From: Pseudomonas capeferrum
GTDB taxonomy: Bacteria > Pseudomonadota > Gammaproteobacteria > Pseudomonadales > Pseudomonadaceae
Length of the DNA stretch: 64,000 nt
Direction: 5' to 3'
Assembly: GCF_013523055.1 (NCBI RefSeq)
Contig: NZ_JAAMQM010000001.1
Span: 1 to 64,000 of the forward strand
Shown: positions 1 to 8,646 of the stretch, piece after piece
Layout: every line of letters begins with the position of its first letter
Position numbering within the stretch: position 1 is the stretch's first letter
Program-made: the position numbers and the translations under genes
The notes under the pieces: model-generated
Databases searched by the model: none
Seen by the model: only the letters and a program-made list of their open reading frames with translations
What the model was told of the DNA's origin: nothing

Positions 1-1
1 G

Positions 2-85
2 GTCAAGGGGGCGGGGGTTGATTATGATCTTAGGGGGATGGAGAAGCCTTCGGATCATGCTCCGATCTGGATGGAGCTGGAATGA
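2..85 (+). CDS. xthA: Exodeoxyribonuclease III, C-terminal end (partial)
   Basis: Only the last 27 codons and the TGA stop lie in the window. The peptide carries GVDYDLRGMEKPSDHAPIW, which matches the C-terminus of exonuclease III, where the Ser-Asp-His-Ala-Pro segment holds the catalytic His. The family removes nucleotides 3'-5' from duplex DNA and cuts at AP sites in base-excision repair. The rest of the gene lies to the left of the window. The Crc paralogue is a possible confusion, but this tail fits XthA better. Confidence 0.85.
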   Translation, partial: VKGAGVDYDLRGMEKPSDHAPIWMELE

Positions 86-372
86 ACCAGCTCTTGATCT
101 TCTTTTGATCTGCCGTTGCCGTTGATCTGCTGGCGATCTTTGCCGTTGCCTTGGCTTTTGCTTTTGATCTACCGCCCCATTCCAGCAGGCCGAACGGAGG
201 TGTCATGGAGGGGGCCGGGCGCAGCCCCTCTGGCGAAGCTGGAGCGCCGTACGGAGGGCTTTAGCCCATAGTCGGCGGAGCCCCCGGTTAGCGGGATCGT
301 GGTGCAGCGGATGTTGGCACGCTTCAGCGCCATTGCGCTGGACGAACAGAAGTCCCGTGATCACGCCCGAGC
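86..372. repeat. GATCT-rich intergenic stretch
   Basis: No gene is seen between xthA and the decayed LysR gene. Positions about 86-175 are rich in TTGATCT/GATCTTT words mixed with CCGTTGCC, a low-complexity pattern. Positions 180-310 are GC-rich with short inverted pieces. No function can be assigned. Confidence 0.4.
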
Positions 373-851
373 TCAGTTACCAGTTCCGTTGTCCGCAGGC
401 TGTGCATCATTTGCTTGAGCGTGCGTGCGTGGCGCACTGAGGCCTGCATGGGCCAGTTGCAAGTAATTGCGCAGATGTTCGATGAAGGCATTGATCTTTC
501 TGGTCGCTCGCCGGGTGCTGGGGTAAACCGTCAGCAACCGCGACCCCAGCGCGCGCTGGTCAAAATGGTAATCGCCCAGAACCACCTGCAGCCATCCCTT
601 GTTCAGGTAGGGCAACACGCTCCAGTAGGGGCACGGCATGACCCCTTGGCCCGCCAGGCAAGCCTCCAGCAGCAATTCCAGATATCGCTGCTCAACCGTC
701 CGCGGCGCTTGACGACATGACGTTCTCCGTCTTTCTCCATGCACCAGCCTTCACCCAGCGCAGGGTGCCGGTACACAAGCCATTCGAGTTCGGTGAGCTG
801 GCTCGGGTCTCGCGGTACTGACGGGGTCTGGCCTGACCTACCTAAGCGCAC
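373..851 (-). pseudogene. Decayed LysR-family regulator, effector-domain remnant
   Basis: Two overlapping leftward frames together encode the C-terminal half of a LysR effector-binding domain. The upstream frame has TELEWLVYRHPALGEGWCME; the downstream frame continues with YLELLLEACLAGQGVMPCPYW and ends with a typical LysR C-terminal helix. The switch between frames, near 640-720, indicates a frameshift. The N-terminal winged-helix domain is absent: nothing recognisable is found upstream to about 1260. It is best read as a relic of a regulator, not a working gene. Confidence 0.65.
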
Positions 852-1280
852 TCACGGGCTAGCAGCAGGACGTATAGATAGCGGTCTGTCGCTCCTCCCT
901 CTGGCAGAAACCCCGCGGCGGGAGGGGGCATCGGAGCGCTACACGAAATGGCCAGCACCGCTCTGGCGGACGAGCCGGCGAGGTCCTTTCGCTACGGCCC
1001 CTTATGGCCGGCAATTTGATATCGCCAGAGACGGATTTGACAGCCTGCTAGCCTGCGATGTCACTGTTGCGGAAAATGTAACTGAGTATTTCACGGGTCG
1101 CGATGGCGTCATCGAATACGACCGTGCTAAGTTCCGCGCCTCCCCTTTCCGGACGCGCATGGCCGCGTTTACAGTACTCTGTGCCCAGCCGCACATGATG
1201 CGGTCGACCTGCCGACGACACTCCGTTAGCCACCCCGCACTCTTGTCCAGCACGTCGCAGTGGATATTCACAAGGCCTTC
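852..1280. other. Gene-poor stretch upstream of LysR gene
   Basis: About 430 bases between the LysR remnant and the intact LysR gene. Open frames here have no recognisable domain and unlikely composition. It should hold the promoter of the rightward LysR gene, but I see no convincing -35/-10 pair. Confidence 0.3.
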
Positions 1281-2210
1281 ATGAACCGAAACGAATTACG
1301 AAAATCCGACATCAATCTGATGGTCATATTCGAAGCGCTCATGCAGGAGCAGAACGTGACCCGGGTCGCTGAAAAGCTGCACCTTGGCCAACCCACGGTG
1401 AGTACTGCGCTGGGACGACTGCGCACTTTATTCAACGACCCATTGTTTGTCCGGATCGGCCACCGAATGGAGCCCACACGCCGCGCCGAGGAGATTATCC
1501 GGCACTTGTCGCCTGCCTTGGATGCGATGGCCACGGCGCTGAGCTTTACCCATGGGTTCGATCCGCAGGAAAGCCAGCTGACCTTCAAAATCGGGCTTTC
1601 CGACGACGTAGAATTCGGGCTGCTGCCGCCTTTTCTGCAAGCCCTGCGGGATGAGGCGCCCAATGTAGTCGTGATCATTCAGCATGTAGACTACTGGAGA
1701 ATTCCTGACTTGCTGGCCTCTGGAGAGATCACCGTGGGGATTACCCAGACACGTGAACTGCCCGCCAATGCCAAGCGCAAGCTGCTGCGACGCATCGAAG
1801 CGCGCATCTTGCGTGCAGACCAATCTCCCGCACCACTGACCTTGGATGAGTTCTGTTCGCGGCCACATGTTCAAGTTTCCCACACGGCAAACGTCCACGG
1901 GATTGTCGATAAATGCCTGGCGAAAATTGGGCGCGAGCGCAAGGTCGTGCTGTCCATACCGCAATTCAGCTCCCTGCCGGCGGCGCTGAAGGGCACCAAT
2001 CTGCTTGCAAGCTGCCCCGACTATGCGGCAAAAGCGCTGCTGGACTGGGGTGACCTGCGTGACGAGCCCTGCCCGTTCGAGGTCCCGGTCCATGAGTTAT
2101 CGATGGTGTGGTTGAGCCTGACCGACAATGACCCGGCCGAGCGCTGGTTGCGCAACCGGCTGGAACAGCATATGGGCAACCTGAATCCCGCTCCCGACCC
2201 TTTGGTGTGA
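1281..2210 (+). CDS. LysR-family transcriptional regulator
   Basis: A 309-residue LysR-type regulator. The N-terminal winged helix (about residues 8-65) reads SDINLMVIFEALMQEQNVTR followed by the recognition-helix segment LGQPTVSTALGRLR. The rest is a periplasmic-binding-fold effector domain. ATG 1281 is preferred over GTG 1260 because related proteins begin MNRNxLRxxDxNLxV. It converges on the phosphoethanolamine transferase gene with only 3 bases between stops, so the two are probably not functionally linked. The target and the ligand are unknown. Confidence 0.88.
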   Translation: MNRNELRKSDINLMVIFEALMQEQNVTRVAEKLHLGQPTVSTALGRLRTLFNDPLFVRIGHRMEPTRRAEEIIRHLSPALDAMATALSFTHGFDPQESQLTFKIGLSDDVEFGLLPPFLQALRDEAPNVVVIIQHVDYWRIPDLLASGEITVGITQTRELPANAKRKLLRRIEARILRADQSPAPLTLDEFCSRPHVQVSHTANVHGIVDKCLAKIGRERKVVLSIPQFSSLPAALKGTNLLASCPDYAAKALLDWGDLRDEPCPFEVPVHELSMVWLSLTDNDPAERWLRNRLEQHMGNLNPAPDPLV

Positions 2211-2213
2211 GCT

Positions 2214-3920
2214 TCAAGGCGCACTGCCCAACGTGTTGAAGTCACGCAGTTTAGCGGACTGATGTGGATCACCTATCAACAGCTTGCCGCGTCGGTACTC
2301 TGGATTGACGAGGCTCTTCCACGGTTGGAAGGTATCGAAGCGCAGCCCCGCCAAGTCTGCCCAGGTATGCATGAAGTGCGACGTGGTGTACTCCCGGTGC
2401 AAAGCGCCTTGAAGGTCAAGGGGGCTTCCCTCCTTCCAACTGGGCGAGCGCCATAGCAGAAAAGGAACCCTGTACATTGGCCGCGAGGGTGCTGCTTCGC
2501 TACGCCCCAGCATGTGCGGCGCCGTCGGGTCATAGACCGATTCGCCGTGGTCAGACAAGTAGAGCAGGAAGCCATGTGGGTCGGAGTGCTTGAAGCGGCT
2601 GATCAACGAACTCACCACGTGATCGTTGTAAAGCACCGCATTGTCATAGTCGTTGTACTTTCGCAGCTTCTTGCCCACGACATAGTCGGGTACCAGGGTG
2701 CTGTCCTGGAAGCGTGCATACTGCTCGGGAAACCGATAGCGGTAATCCATATGCGTGCCCAGCAGATGCACGACGATCAGCTTGCGCGGTGCCTTGTCGT
2801 TGAGTATCTGGCCAAATGGCTCCAGCACATCTTCATCGTATTGACTGGTGGAGTTCTGATCCCTGTTGTTATTGAGGTAGACCTGCTCGTCCGCCTGTTT
2901 TGAAAACGTGGTCAGCATCGTGTTGCGCTGGGTCATGGTCTGCTGGTTGGTGATCCAGTAAGTCTTGTAGCCCGCCTGCTTCATCACGCTGATCAAAGAG
3001 GGCGTGGTCAGATACAGCTCTGGGTTTTCCTGGTCGGCGAAGGTCAGGACTTGCTGCAGCACCTCGATGGTATAGGGCCGTGGCGACACCACCTTGTCGA
3101 AGACATCCAGTTCTGGGCGCAAAGCGTCGAGCTCAGGTGTGGTCTGACGAGGATAACCGTAGAGGCTCATGCGCTGTCGGTCAGTCGATTCGCCGATCAC
3201 CAGCACCAGCGTCGCCGGCTGGCCAGCATGGGTGTCAAGCAGGTTTTGCAGAGGCGCGATCACTGCCCAGTTATCGAACATGCTCGCCATGTCGCTGAGT
3301 TGCTGGCGGTACTGCGCGTAGCCGATGACCAGCTGCCAGGGCGCCGCCGATTGCAGCTTTTGTTGGAACTTGCCAATCCGCATGTCCAGGTCGCCGCGCT
3401 TGCGATACTCATGGATGCCCGAGTAACCCACCGAGGCGAAGGCGATCAGCAGACAAAGAGCGCCCTTGGCACGTCCGGGGAACGGCGCAGGCCGCACCTT
3501 GAGCCACAGGCCGAACGCAACCAGGCTGTAGGCAATCAGTGCAGCGAGCTTGGACCACGAGAAGTATTGCGAAAGGTACTCGCTCGACTCGCTCACGTTT
3601 GACTCGAACATGATGAAGATGGCGCTTTGCGAAAATTCCTGCCCGTAGATCAGGAAATACGCCAGCGCGGTCAGCGAGCACATCCATAGCACAAGGCCGG
3701 TGATCCCGGCGATGGGCCGCGTCCAGCGCGGGAACAGCAACGGCGGAATCAGCCACAGCAGGCTCGCGGCGCTGGCATGCCAGAAGCCCTTGAGACTGGC
3801 GACACCTGCGTGGAAGATCAATATCTGCAAAGGGCCGGAAAAGTACCAGAAAAACAGGTACATCCAGGCTAACGAGCGAACGCTGGAGCGGCGCTGAACG
3901 GGAGGAGCCGGTGTGCTCAT
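2214..3920 (-). CDS. CptA/EptA-type phosphoethanolamine transferase
   Basis: A 568-residue inner-membrane enzyme with about five N-terminal membrane helices (residues 15-170) and a C-terminal periplasmic sulfatase-fold domain. Visible motifs are the metal-binding Glu in GESTDRQR (about residue 244), the predicted Thr nucleophile in RPYTIEVLQQ (about 284), LLGTHMDYRYRFP and the metal site SDHGESVYD. The family moves phosphoethanolamine from phosphatidylethanolamine to lipid A or core heptose. It is the last gene of the leftward sphingolipid block, 30 bases after the second kinase gene. Inference: it may decorate the exported sphingolipid head group or LPS core. The sequence alone cannot tell which. 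Confidence 0.85.
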   Translation of the reverse strand: MSTPAPPVQRRSSVRSLAWMYLFFWYFSGPLQILIFHAGVASLKGFWHASAASLLWLIPPLLFPRWTRPIAGITGLVLWMCSLTALAYFLIYGQEFSQSAIFIMFESNVSESSEYLSQYFSWSKLAALIAYSLVAFGLWLKVRPAPFPGRAKGALCLLIAFASVGYSGIHEYRKRGDLDMRIGKFQQKLQSAAPWQLVIGYAQYRQQLSDMASMFDNWAVIAPLQNLLDTHAGQPATLVLVIGESTDRQRMSLYGYPRQTTPELDALRPELDVFDKVVSPRPYTIEVLQQVLTFADQENPELYLTTPSLISVMKQAGYKTYWITNQQTMTQRNTMLTTFSKQADEQVYLNNNRDQNSTSQYDEDVLEPFGQILNDKAPRKLIVVHLLGTHMDYRYRFPEQYARFQDSTLVPDYVVGKKLRKYNDYDNAVLYNDHVVSSLISRFKHSDPHGFLLYLSDHGESVYDPTAPHMLGRSEAAPSRPMYRVPFLLWRSPSWKEGSPLDLQGALHREYTTSHFMHTWADLAGLRFDTFQPWKSLVNPEYRRGKLLIGDPHQSAKLRDFNTLGSAP

Positions 3921-3950
3921 GATGCGTGTACGTCTGAACTGGACATTGAC

Positions 3951-4697
3951 TTAACCAACGTGTGCGACCTGCGACTTCAGAGTTGAGGTATGTCTCGGAT
4001 CCTGGCTTACGAGCCGCTCGATAAGACGTCGGCAAATGGCATGCACCTCGGCCTGCGGCAGCCTGGCGTCGACCTCGACCACCCGGGTGCCGGAGAACGT
4101 AAGCGATGCAATGGTGGCCACCTTCCTTTCAATCAGGGCCAGATCATGATCGGGTTTGCGCGACCAGGCCGTCTGGGCGTCCACGTTGAGACGAATGACG
4201 AGAGTGGGCGCAAAGAGAGACATTTCGGTGTACAGGTCCCGCTCCAACCGAGCTAACCAGGTGGTCAACCATCCTCTAGCGGTTGCCGCCGATAACCCCG
4301 GACCATCGTTTATCCCGGCAAACTGCACTTGCGGATAGCGGTCACAGATCACCATCTGCCCCCCCTCGCGAGCCTGCAACATGCGCAGGAAGCGACTTCG
4401 GCGCCCCCTGCTGAAGAGATAGATGACCAAAGCCGTGACCGGGCCTGGAATGCGCTCACCCGGCGTACGCGCTCGACGCGCTTTGGCCGACAGATGCCGC
4501 TCCATGATCGGCCCAAGCAGGGGTAGCTGCCTTATCTTCGCTCCCAACGCACCGGAGCCTAGCCCCAGGTAGGCATACTGGCTGTTGGCAATGACCGAAC
4601 ACAGGTAATGCGCCGTGGTGGTCTTGCCGGCGCCATCCGGCCCGACGATGGCTACCAGCGGCGCCAGGCGAGCCGGGGCGCGGTCGCGGGGCGTCAC
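3951..4697 (-). CDS. Thymidylate-kinase-like P-loop kinase (copy 2)
   Basis: A 248-residue protein with a Walker A motif GPDGAGKTT (about residues 19-27), a CDRYPQV segment, a DGPGLS loop and RLNVD..TAWSRKPDH in the lid region, resembling the dTMP-kinase superfamily. It differs from housekeeping Tmk: the region after Walker A is unlike it, and a paralogue lies directly upstream with a 4-base overlap (ATGA). Proteins of this type occur in surface-polysaccharide and LPS loci. The substrate is unknown. In this block a lipid or head-group phosphorylation is plausible but is inference only. Confidence 0.75.
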   Translation of the reverse strand: MTPRDRAPARLAPLVAIVGPDGAGKTTTAHYLCSVIANSQYAYLGLGSGALGAKIRQLPLLGPIMERHLSAKARRARTPGERIPGPVTALVIYLFSRGRRSRFLRMLQAREGGQMVICDRYPQVQFAGINDGPGLSAATARGWLTTWLARLERDLYTEMSLFAPTLVIRLNVDAQTAWSRKPDHDLALIERKVATIASLTFSGTRVVEVDARLPQAEVHAICRRLIERLVSQDPRHTSTLKSQVAHVG

Positions 4698-5428
4698 GCC
4701 GTTTGCCTCTGGGCGAGGCGCAAGCTGATTTCGCGCTTGGCCTGGGCGATGACCTCGGCCAACGGCTGGGTGCTGTCCAGATCGACGATGGGACTGCCTT
4801 GATACTCAAGCTCAGGCACCAAGGCGATCTTGCTTGCCAGCGAGGCGTACCGGTGATCAGGCTTGCGCTTGTATGCCGTTTCCAGATCCACGTTCAGCCG
4901 AATAACCACGTCTGGGCGGTAGCTCACCATGTAGCAGTACAGAAGGCGTTCGCAACGTGCCAGGCAACGCACCAGCACATTGCGATGGGGTACGTGGCTC
5001 AGGCCTGGGCCATCGATTTTCATCCCTGGTACGGCGATTTGCGGAAAACGATCGGCAATGATGGCCACGCCCTTGCGCCGGAGCGTCATCATCCTCTGAT
5101 ACCGCCGCAAGCGCCTGATCGACAGAATGAACATCGCCAGCGCCGCCAGGGTTGTGGGCGCCTCGACCGGGCGGCTGGCGGCCTCGGCCTGCGGGACTTT
5201 CTCAGGCGTGTTGCTCGCGATCAGGCGCTTGAGCAAGCCACCCACCAGGGGCAGGCTCACCAGCTTCTCGCCGAGCGCCTTGGACTGGATGCCCAGGTGA
5301 CAGCTTTCGGTCTCCCGTGACTCGCGCATCCAGGCCTGGATGGCCTCGGACACAGTTGTCTTGCCTGCGCCATCGCATCCCACGAAGGCGATGACGGGCC
5401 CCAGATCAATTGACTGTAGGGTCTTCAT
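4694..5428 (-). CDS. Thymidylate-kinase-like P-loop kinase (copy 1)
   Basis: A 244-residue protein starting at ATG 5428, one base after the ABC exporter stop; an upstream in-frame ATG would overlap that gene by 44 bases. Walker A is GCDGAGKTT (residues 17-25). ADRFPQIAVPGMKIDGPGLS and RLNVDLETAYKRKPDH line up with the same motifs in the following gene, so the two arose by duplication. Tight spacing on both sides places it in the leftward sphingolipid operon. It is a kinase by fold; the substrate is not deducible. Confidence 0.78.
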   Translation of the reverse strand: MKTLQSIDLGPVIAFVGCDGAGKTTVSEAIQAWMRESRETESCHLGIQSKALGEKLVSLPLVGGLLKRLIASNTPEKVPQAEAASRPVEAPTTLAALAMFILSIRRLRRYQRMMTLRRKGVAIIADRFPQIAVPGMKIDGPGLSHVPHRNVLVRCLARCERLLYCYMVSYRPDVVIRLNVDLETAYKRKPDHRYASLASKIALVPELEYQGSPIVDLDSTQPLAEVIAQAKREISLRLAQRQTA

Positions 5429-5429
5429 C

Positions 5430-7169
5430 TCAGCGCCTTGTTGTGGAATGCATGCGCACCGGGTGCGATGCATCGAGGTGCTCGCGCTTCACGGTGTTGA
5501 ATTTGCCGTTGACCAGCTCGAACACCTGATCTGCCACTTCGATCAAACGCGGGCGGTGCGAGACGGCGATGATGGTGATCTGCGGAGTCAGTGCCTTGAG
5601 CGTGCGGCAGATGTCGGCTTCGGATTCCGCATCCAGGGCGCTGGTCGCCTCATCCAGGATCAGCAGGCTGGGGCGATGGGCAAGAGCCCGGGCGATGACG
5701 ATGCGCTGGCGTTGACCACCGGACAGCTGCCCTCCGCGCTCACCCACTCTGGTATGCATACCCTGTTCCAGAGCCTGGACGAATTCCCAGGCACCGGCCT
5801 GGCGCAGGGCATGTTCGGCATCGGCTTCTGTAAGGGACGGCTCGCCCAGCGTGACGTTCGCCAATACGCTGTCGTGCAGCAGCAACGTTTCCTGAGTCAC
5901 ATAGCCGATCATCCGACGCCAGCTGCGCCGTTGCAGATCGGCCAACGCCACGCCATCCACGCTGATACGGCCTTCCTGCGCCACCAGCATTGCGCAGATC
6001 AGATCGAGTACGGTCGTCTTGCCGGTACCGGACGGGCCGACGAGGGTCGTCATCGCTCCCACCTCGAAGGCCACACTGGCTTCATCGAGAATGCGTCGAC
6101 CGCCGTAGGTGAACGAAACCTGATCGAAGATGATCTGTCTGGCCAGCGTTGGCTGGTGGCTGCCACCTTGTGGCTCACGCTGTGCCTTGGCAGCCTCGAC
6201 CGCCTCGCGCAGCGCCCAGAACGCGCTTTCCTGCGCAGCCATGCGATGGTAGCGCTGCTGCGCCTTGTGCATGAGACCCAGAACCCGGACCACCATGAAG
6301 ATCAGCACCATCACCGACGACATGGGCAGCTTCCAGATCACCAGGCCAGCGTACAGCCCTCCCGCGGCCAGCAATGCCAACAGGGGCTCCTGAAGCGCGC
6401 GGAGCGTCTCCCGGCTGGTAACCTCTTTCTCCATTGCCGCGTTGAGCTCAGTCGCCTGGCTGCGCAACAGCGAATCGGCGATGTCTTCGCGGGCCATGGC
6501 CTTCAGCGGCTTTACCGAACCCAGCGTGTCGCTCAGGTTGATCAGCAATTCGCGCATCAGCCCGGTCTGGCTTTTGCCAGCCTTGCGCGAGGTTTTCACC
6601 AAGCCGCGCAGGGCCAGGAGAATGGCCATGCCTAGGGCGATGCACACCAGTGCAGCCTGCCAGGAGACCACGAACGCGATGATCGCGTAGGCAATGGCCT
6701 GGATGGTCAGGGCAACCATGTTGGCAGCGTGCTCGTAGGCAGTCGAAGCCCGGAAGGCTTCGGTGGCCACCGCGTTTGCCAGGGCTCCGCCCGGCTGGCG
6801 CAGATAGTGTTCCCAGCGGCTGCCCAGAGTAGCGTTGATCAGGTCGATACGCAGGTCGGTCGCCACGTGGGCCACTGTGTAACCGACCTGGCGGTTGGCG
6901 AGCAGGATCAACAGGCTCGTCAGCGACATGCCAGCGACAATGATGATCAGCAGTACCGTGATGCTTGGTTCCAACCCGACGCTGTGTAACACGCTGGCCA
7001 CTTGGTCGACGACCGCACCTGAGTGGCCGCTGTCGCCGAGCATCACCGAAACCAGCGGCAGCATGGTGGTCAAGCTGATGCCTTCCACCACGCCTGCGAT
7101 CACCAGGCTGAGCAGCATCAATATCGTGCGAGCCGGGTACGACTTGCCGAATGCCAGGATAATTCTCAT
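5430..7169 (-). CDS. MsbA-type ABC exporter (permease-ATPase fusion)
   Basis: A 579-residue half-transporter. Residues 1-320 hold six predicted membrane helices of the ABC exporter type. The C-terminal ATPase has Walker A GPSGTGKTT, signature LSGGQRQR, Walker B LLILDEATSALD and the H-loop VSHRP. Its ATG overlaps the serine palmitoyltransferase stop by 4 bases, so the two are translationally coupled. Family members flip lipids or export peptides. Inference from context: it flips the sphingolipid from the cytoplasmic to the periplasmic leaflet, as MsbA does for lipid A. Confidence 0.88.
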   Translation of the reverse strand: MRIILAFGKSYPARTILMLLSLVIAGVVEGISLTTMLPLVSVMLGDSGHSGAVVDQVASVLHSVGLEPSITVLLIIIVAGMSLTSLLILLANRQVGYTVAHVATDLRIDLINATLGSRWEHYLRQPGGALANAVATEAFRASTAYEHAANMVALTIQAIAYAIIAFVVSWQAALVCIALGMAILLALRGLVKTSRKAGKSQTGLMRELLINLSDTLGSVKPLKAMAREDIADSLLRSQATELNAAMEKEVTSRETLRALQEPLLALLAAGGLYAGLVIWKLPMSSVMVLIFMVVRVLGLMHKAQQRYHRMAAQESAFWALREAVEAAKAQREPQGGSHQPTLARQIIFDQVSFTYGGRRILDEASVAFEVGAMTTLVGPSGTGKTTVLDLICAMLVAQEGRISVDGVALADLQRRSWRRMIGYVTQETLLLHDSVLANVTLGEPSLTEADAEHALRQAGAWEFVQALEQGMHTRVGERGGQLSGGQRQRIVIARALAHRPSLLILDEATSALDAESEADICRTLKALTPQITIIAVSHRPRLIEVADQVFELVNGKFNTVKREHLDASHPVRMHSTTRR

Positions 7170-8365
7170 GCCATCGGCTCCAGGGTGATCCTGTCGCGCA
7201 GCGCGGCGAAGGCCCGCACTATGGCAACGATCTCCTGCTCCGAATGGGCTGCACTGACGCTGCAGCGCACCAGCGTGATGCCTGATGGCGCGGCAGGCGG
7301 CAGTACCAGGTTCACATACACCCCTTCCTCGATCAGCGCCCGCCAGAAAAGCATGCCCTGCTCCTTGGTGCCGATCATCACCGGTATCACCGGGCTTACG
7401 TGCGACCCGACCCGATAACCGAGCAAGGCCAGCCCGTTATAGAGCCGATAGGCGTTTTGCCAGAGTTGATCACGCAGTTCTGGATGCTGGCCGATGGTCC
7501 GCAAGGCCGAGCGCACCGACGCGATGGCTGAAGGCGACGGCGATGCAGTGAAGATGTAGGGGCGGCTGGCATAGCGCAGCACTTCCATGCTGCGGTCATT
7601 GCCTACCGCGAAGCCTCCGATGGAGGCCAGACTTTTGCTGAACGTCCCCAGGATGATATCGACATCCGACTCGACACCCAGCGCCTGGGCCAAGCCCCGT
7701 CCGGTCTCACCCAGAACGCCAAACGAGTGCGCTTCGTCCACCAGCAGGTAACCGCCCAGACGCCGCTTGATATCGACGATCTCTTGCAGCGGCGCGACAT
7801 CGCCGAGCATGCTGTAGATACCCTCGACGATGATCAGCGCATCCTTGGCGCGCTCGCCCAGGCGCAGCATCCGCCGCTCCAGGTCCAGGGCATCGTTGTG
7901 ACGGAAGCGGATGATCTGGGCACCGCCCAACGCGCAGGCATCGTAGATGCTGGCGTGGCAATCGGCATCGAGCAACACGACCGCCTTGGGGTTGGCCAAT
8001 GCACTGATGATGCCCAGGTTCGCCACATAGCCGGTGGAAAAGACAATGGCCGAAGCACGCCCAAAAAATTCGGCAAGCTCTTGCTCCAGTGCCACATGCG
8101 CGCCGTAGCTGCCGTTGGCCATTCGCGAACCGGTGGTGCCAGTCCCCTGCTCGGCCAAGGCCGCCTGCGCCGCAGCAATCGCATCGGCGTTGAAAGTCAG
8201 TCCCAGGTAGTTGTTGGTGCCAGCCAGGATGACCCGTTGCTCGCCGATATAACCCTCGGTCGCTGAATGGATACGGTCGATGCAGGTGCCAAACGGGTTC
8301 AATCCGGCCGTCTGAAACGCCTCGCGCTCATCGGCCAGGCGGGAAAATCCGTCATACAGCCCCAT
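7166..8365 (-). CDS. spt: Serine palmitoyltransferase (alpha-oxoamine synthase)
   Basis: A 399-residue fold-type I PLP enzyme. The predicted PLP lysine is Lys244 in GTFSKSLASIGGF. His137 (DADCHASIYDA) should stack on the PLP ring, and Asp210/His213 (VDEAHSFG) are conserved. The N-terminus (GTCIDRIHS, LAGTNNYLGL) and TGTTGSRMANGS are closer to bacterial Spt than to BioF or Kbl. It should condense serine with an acyl thioester to 3-ketosphinganine. It overlaps the ACP gene by 14 bases, like the Spt/ACP pairs of Caulobacter and Sphingomonas. The alternative, another alpha-oxoamine synthase, is less likely given the neighbours. Confidence 0.88.
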   Translation of the reverse strand: MGLYDGFSRLADEREAFQTAGLNPFGTCIDRIHSATEGYIGEQRVILAGTNNYLGLTFNADAIAAAQAALAEQGTGTTGSRMANGSYGAHVALEQELAEFFGRASAIVFSTGYVANLGIISALANPKAVVLLDADCHASIYDACALGGAQIIRFRHNDALDLERRMLRLGERAKDALIIVEGIYSMLGDVAPLQEIVDIKRRLGGYLLVDEAHSFGVLGETGRGLAQALGVESDVDIILGTFSKSLASIGGFAVGNDRSMEVLRYASRPYIFTASPSPSAIASVRSALRTIGQHPELRDQLWQNAYRLYNGLALLGYRVGSHVSPVIPVMIGTKEQGMLFWRALIEEGVYVNLVLPPAAPSGITLVRCSVSAAHSEQEIVAIVRAFAALRDRITLEPMA

Positions 8366-8615
8366 GATGGCCCTCCAGATGACTCATCAACGCATCGGCG
8401 AGCTCGGCCGGCGTGCTGACGTCGATCAGGATATTGATGGGGATGGACAGGTCGAACTGGTCTTCGAGCATCATCAGCAGGTCCATGATCTTGATCGATT
8501 CGAGACCCAGATCTTCGATCAGGTTGCTCTGCGGGCCGACCGGCCGCTGATTTTCGGCGGTCAAGCCACGCAGGCATTCCAGGATGTAGTCGATGACAAC
8601 GTCGCGTTTCAACAT
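8352..8615 (-). CDS. Dedicated acyl carrier protein
   Basis: An 87-residue ACP. The phosphopantetheine attachment site is Ser40 in EDLGLESIKIMDLL (canonical DSL is GLES here). It lies between the CerR-like gene (31 bases away) and spt (14-base overlap). In Caulobacter the Spt enzyme uses an acyl group on a specialised ACP loaded by an adjacent acyl-ACP synthetase, and the same set is present here. The inferred role is to carry the fatty acyl chain for long-chain-base synthesis. Confidence 0.88.
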   Translation of the reverse strand: MLKRDVVIDYILECLRGLTAENQRPVGPQSNLIEDLGLESIKIMDLLMMLEDQFDLSIPINILIDVSTPAELADALMSHLEGHHGAV

Positions 8616-8646
8616 AAAAGTGGCCTGATGTCTTTATGAAATGGGA

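Noticed and set aside
739..1284. Rightward 181-residue frame between the two LysR loci
   Set aside because: No recognisable domain, Arg/Pro/Ser-rich with unlikely composition, and overlapping the LysR remnant.
5340..6635. Rightward 431-residue frame opposite the ABC exporter
   Set aside because: His/Gln/Arg-rich composition typical of antisense frames; the leftward frame has all ABC motifs.
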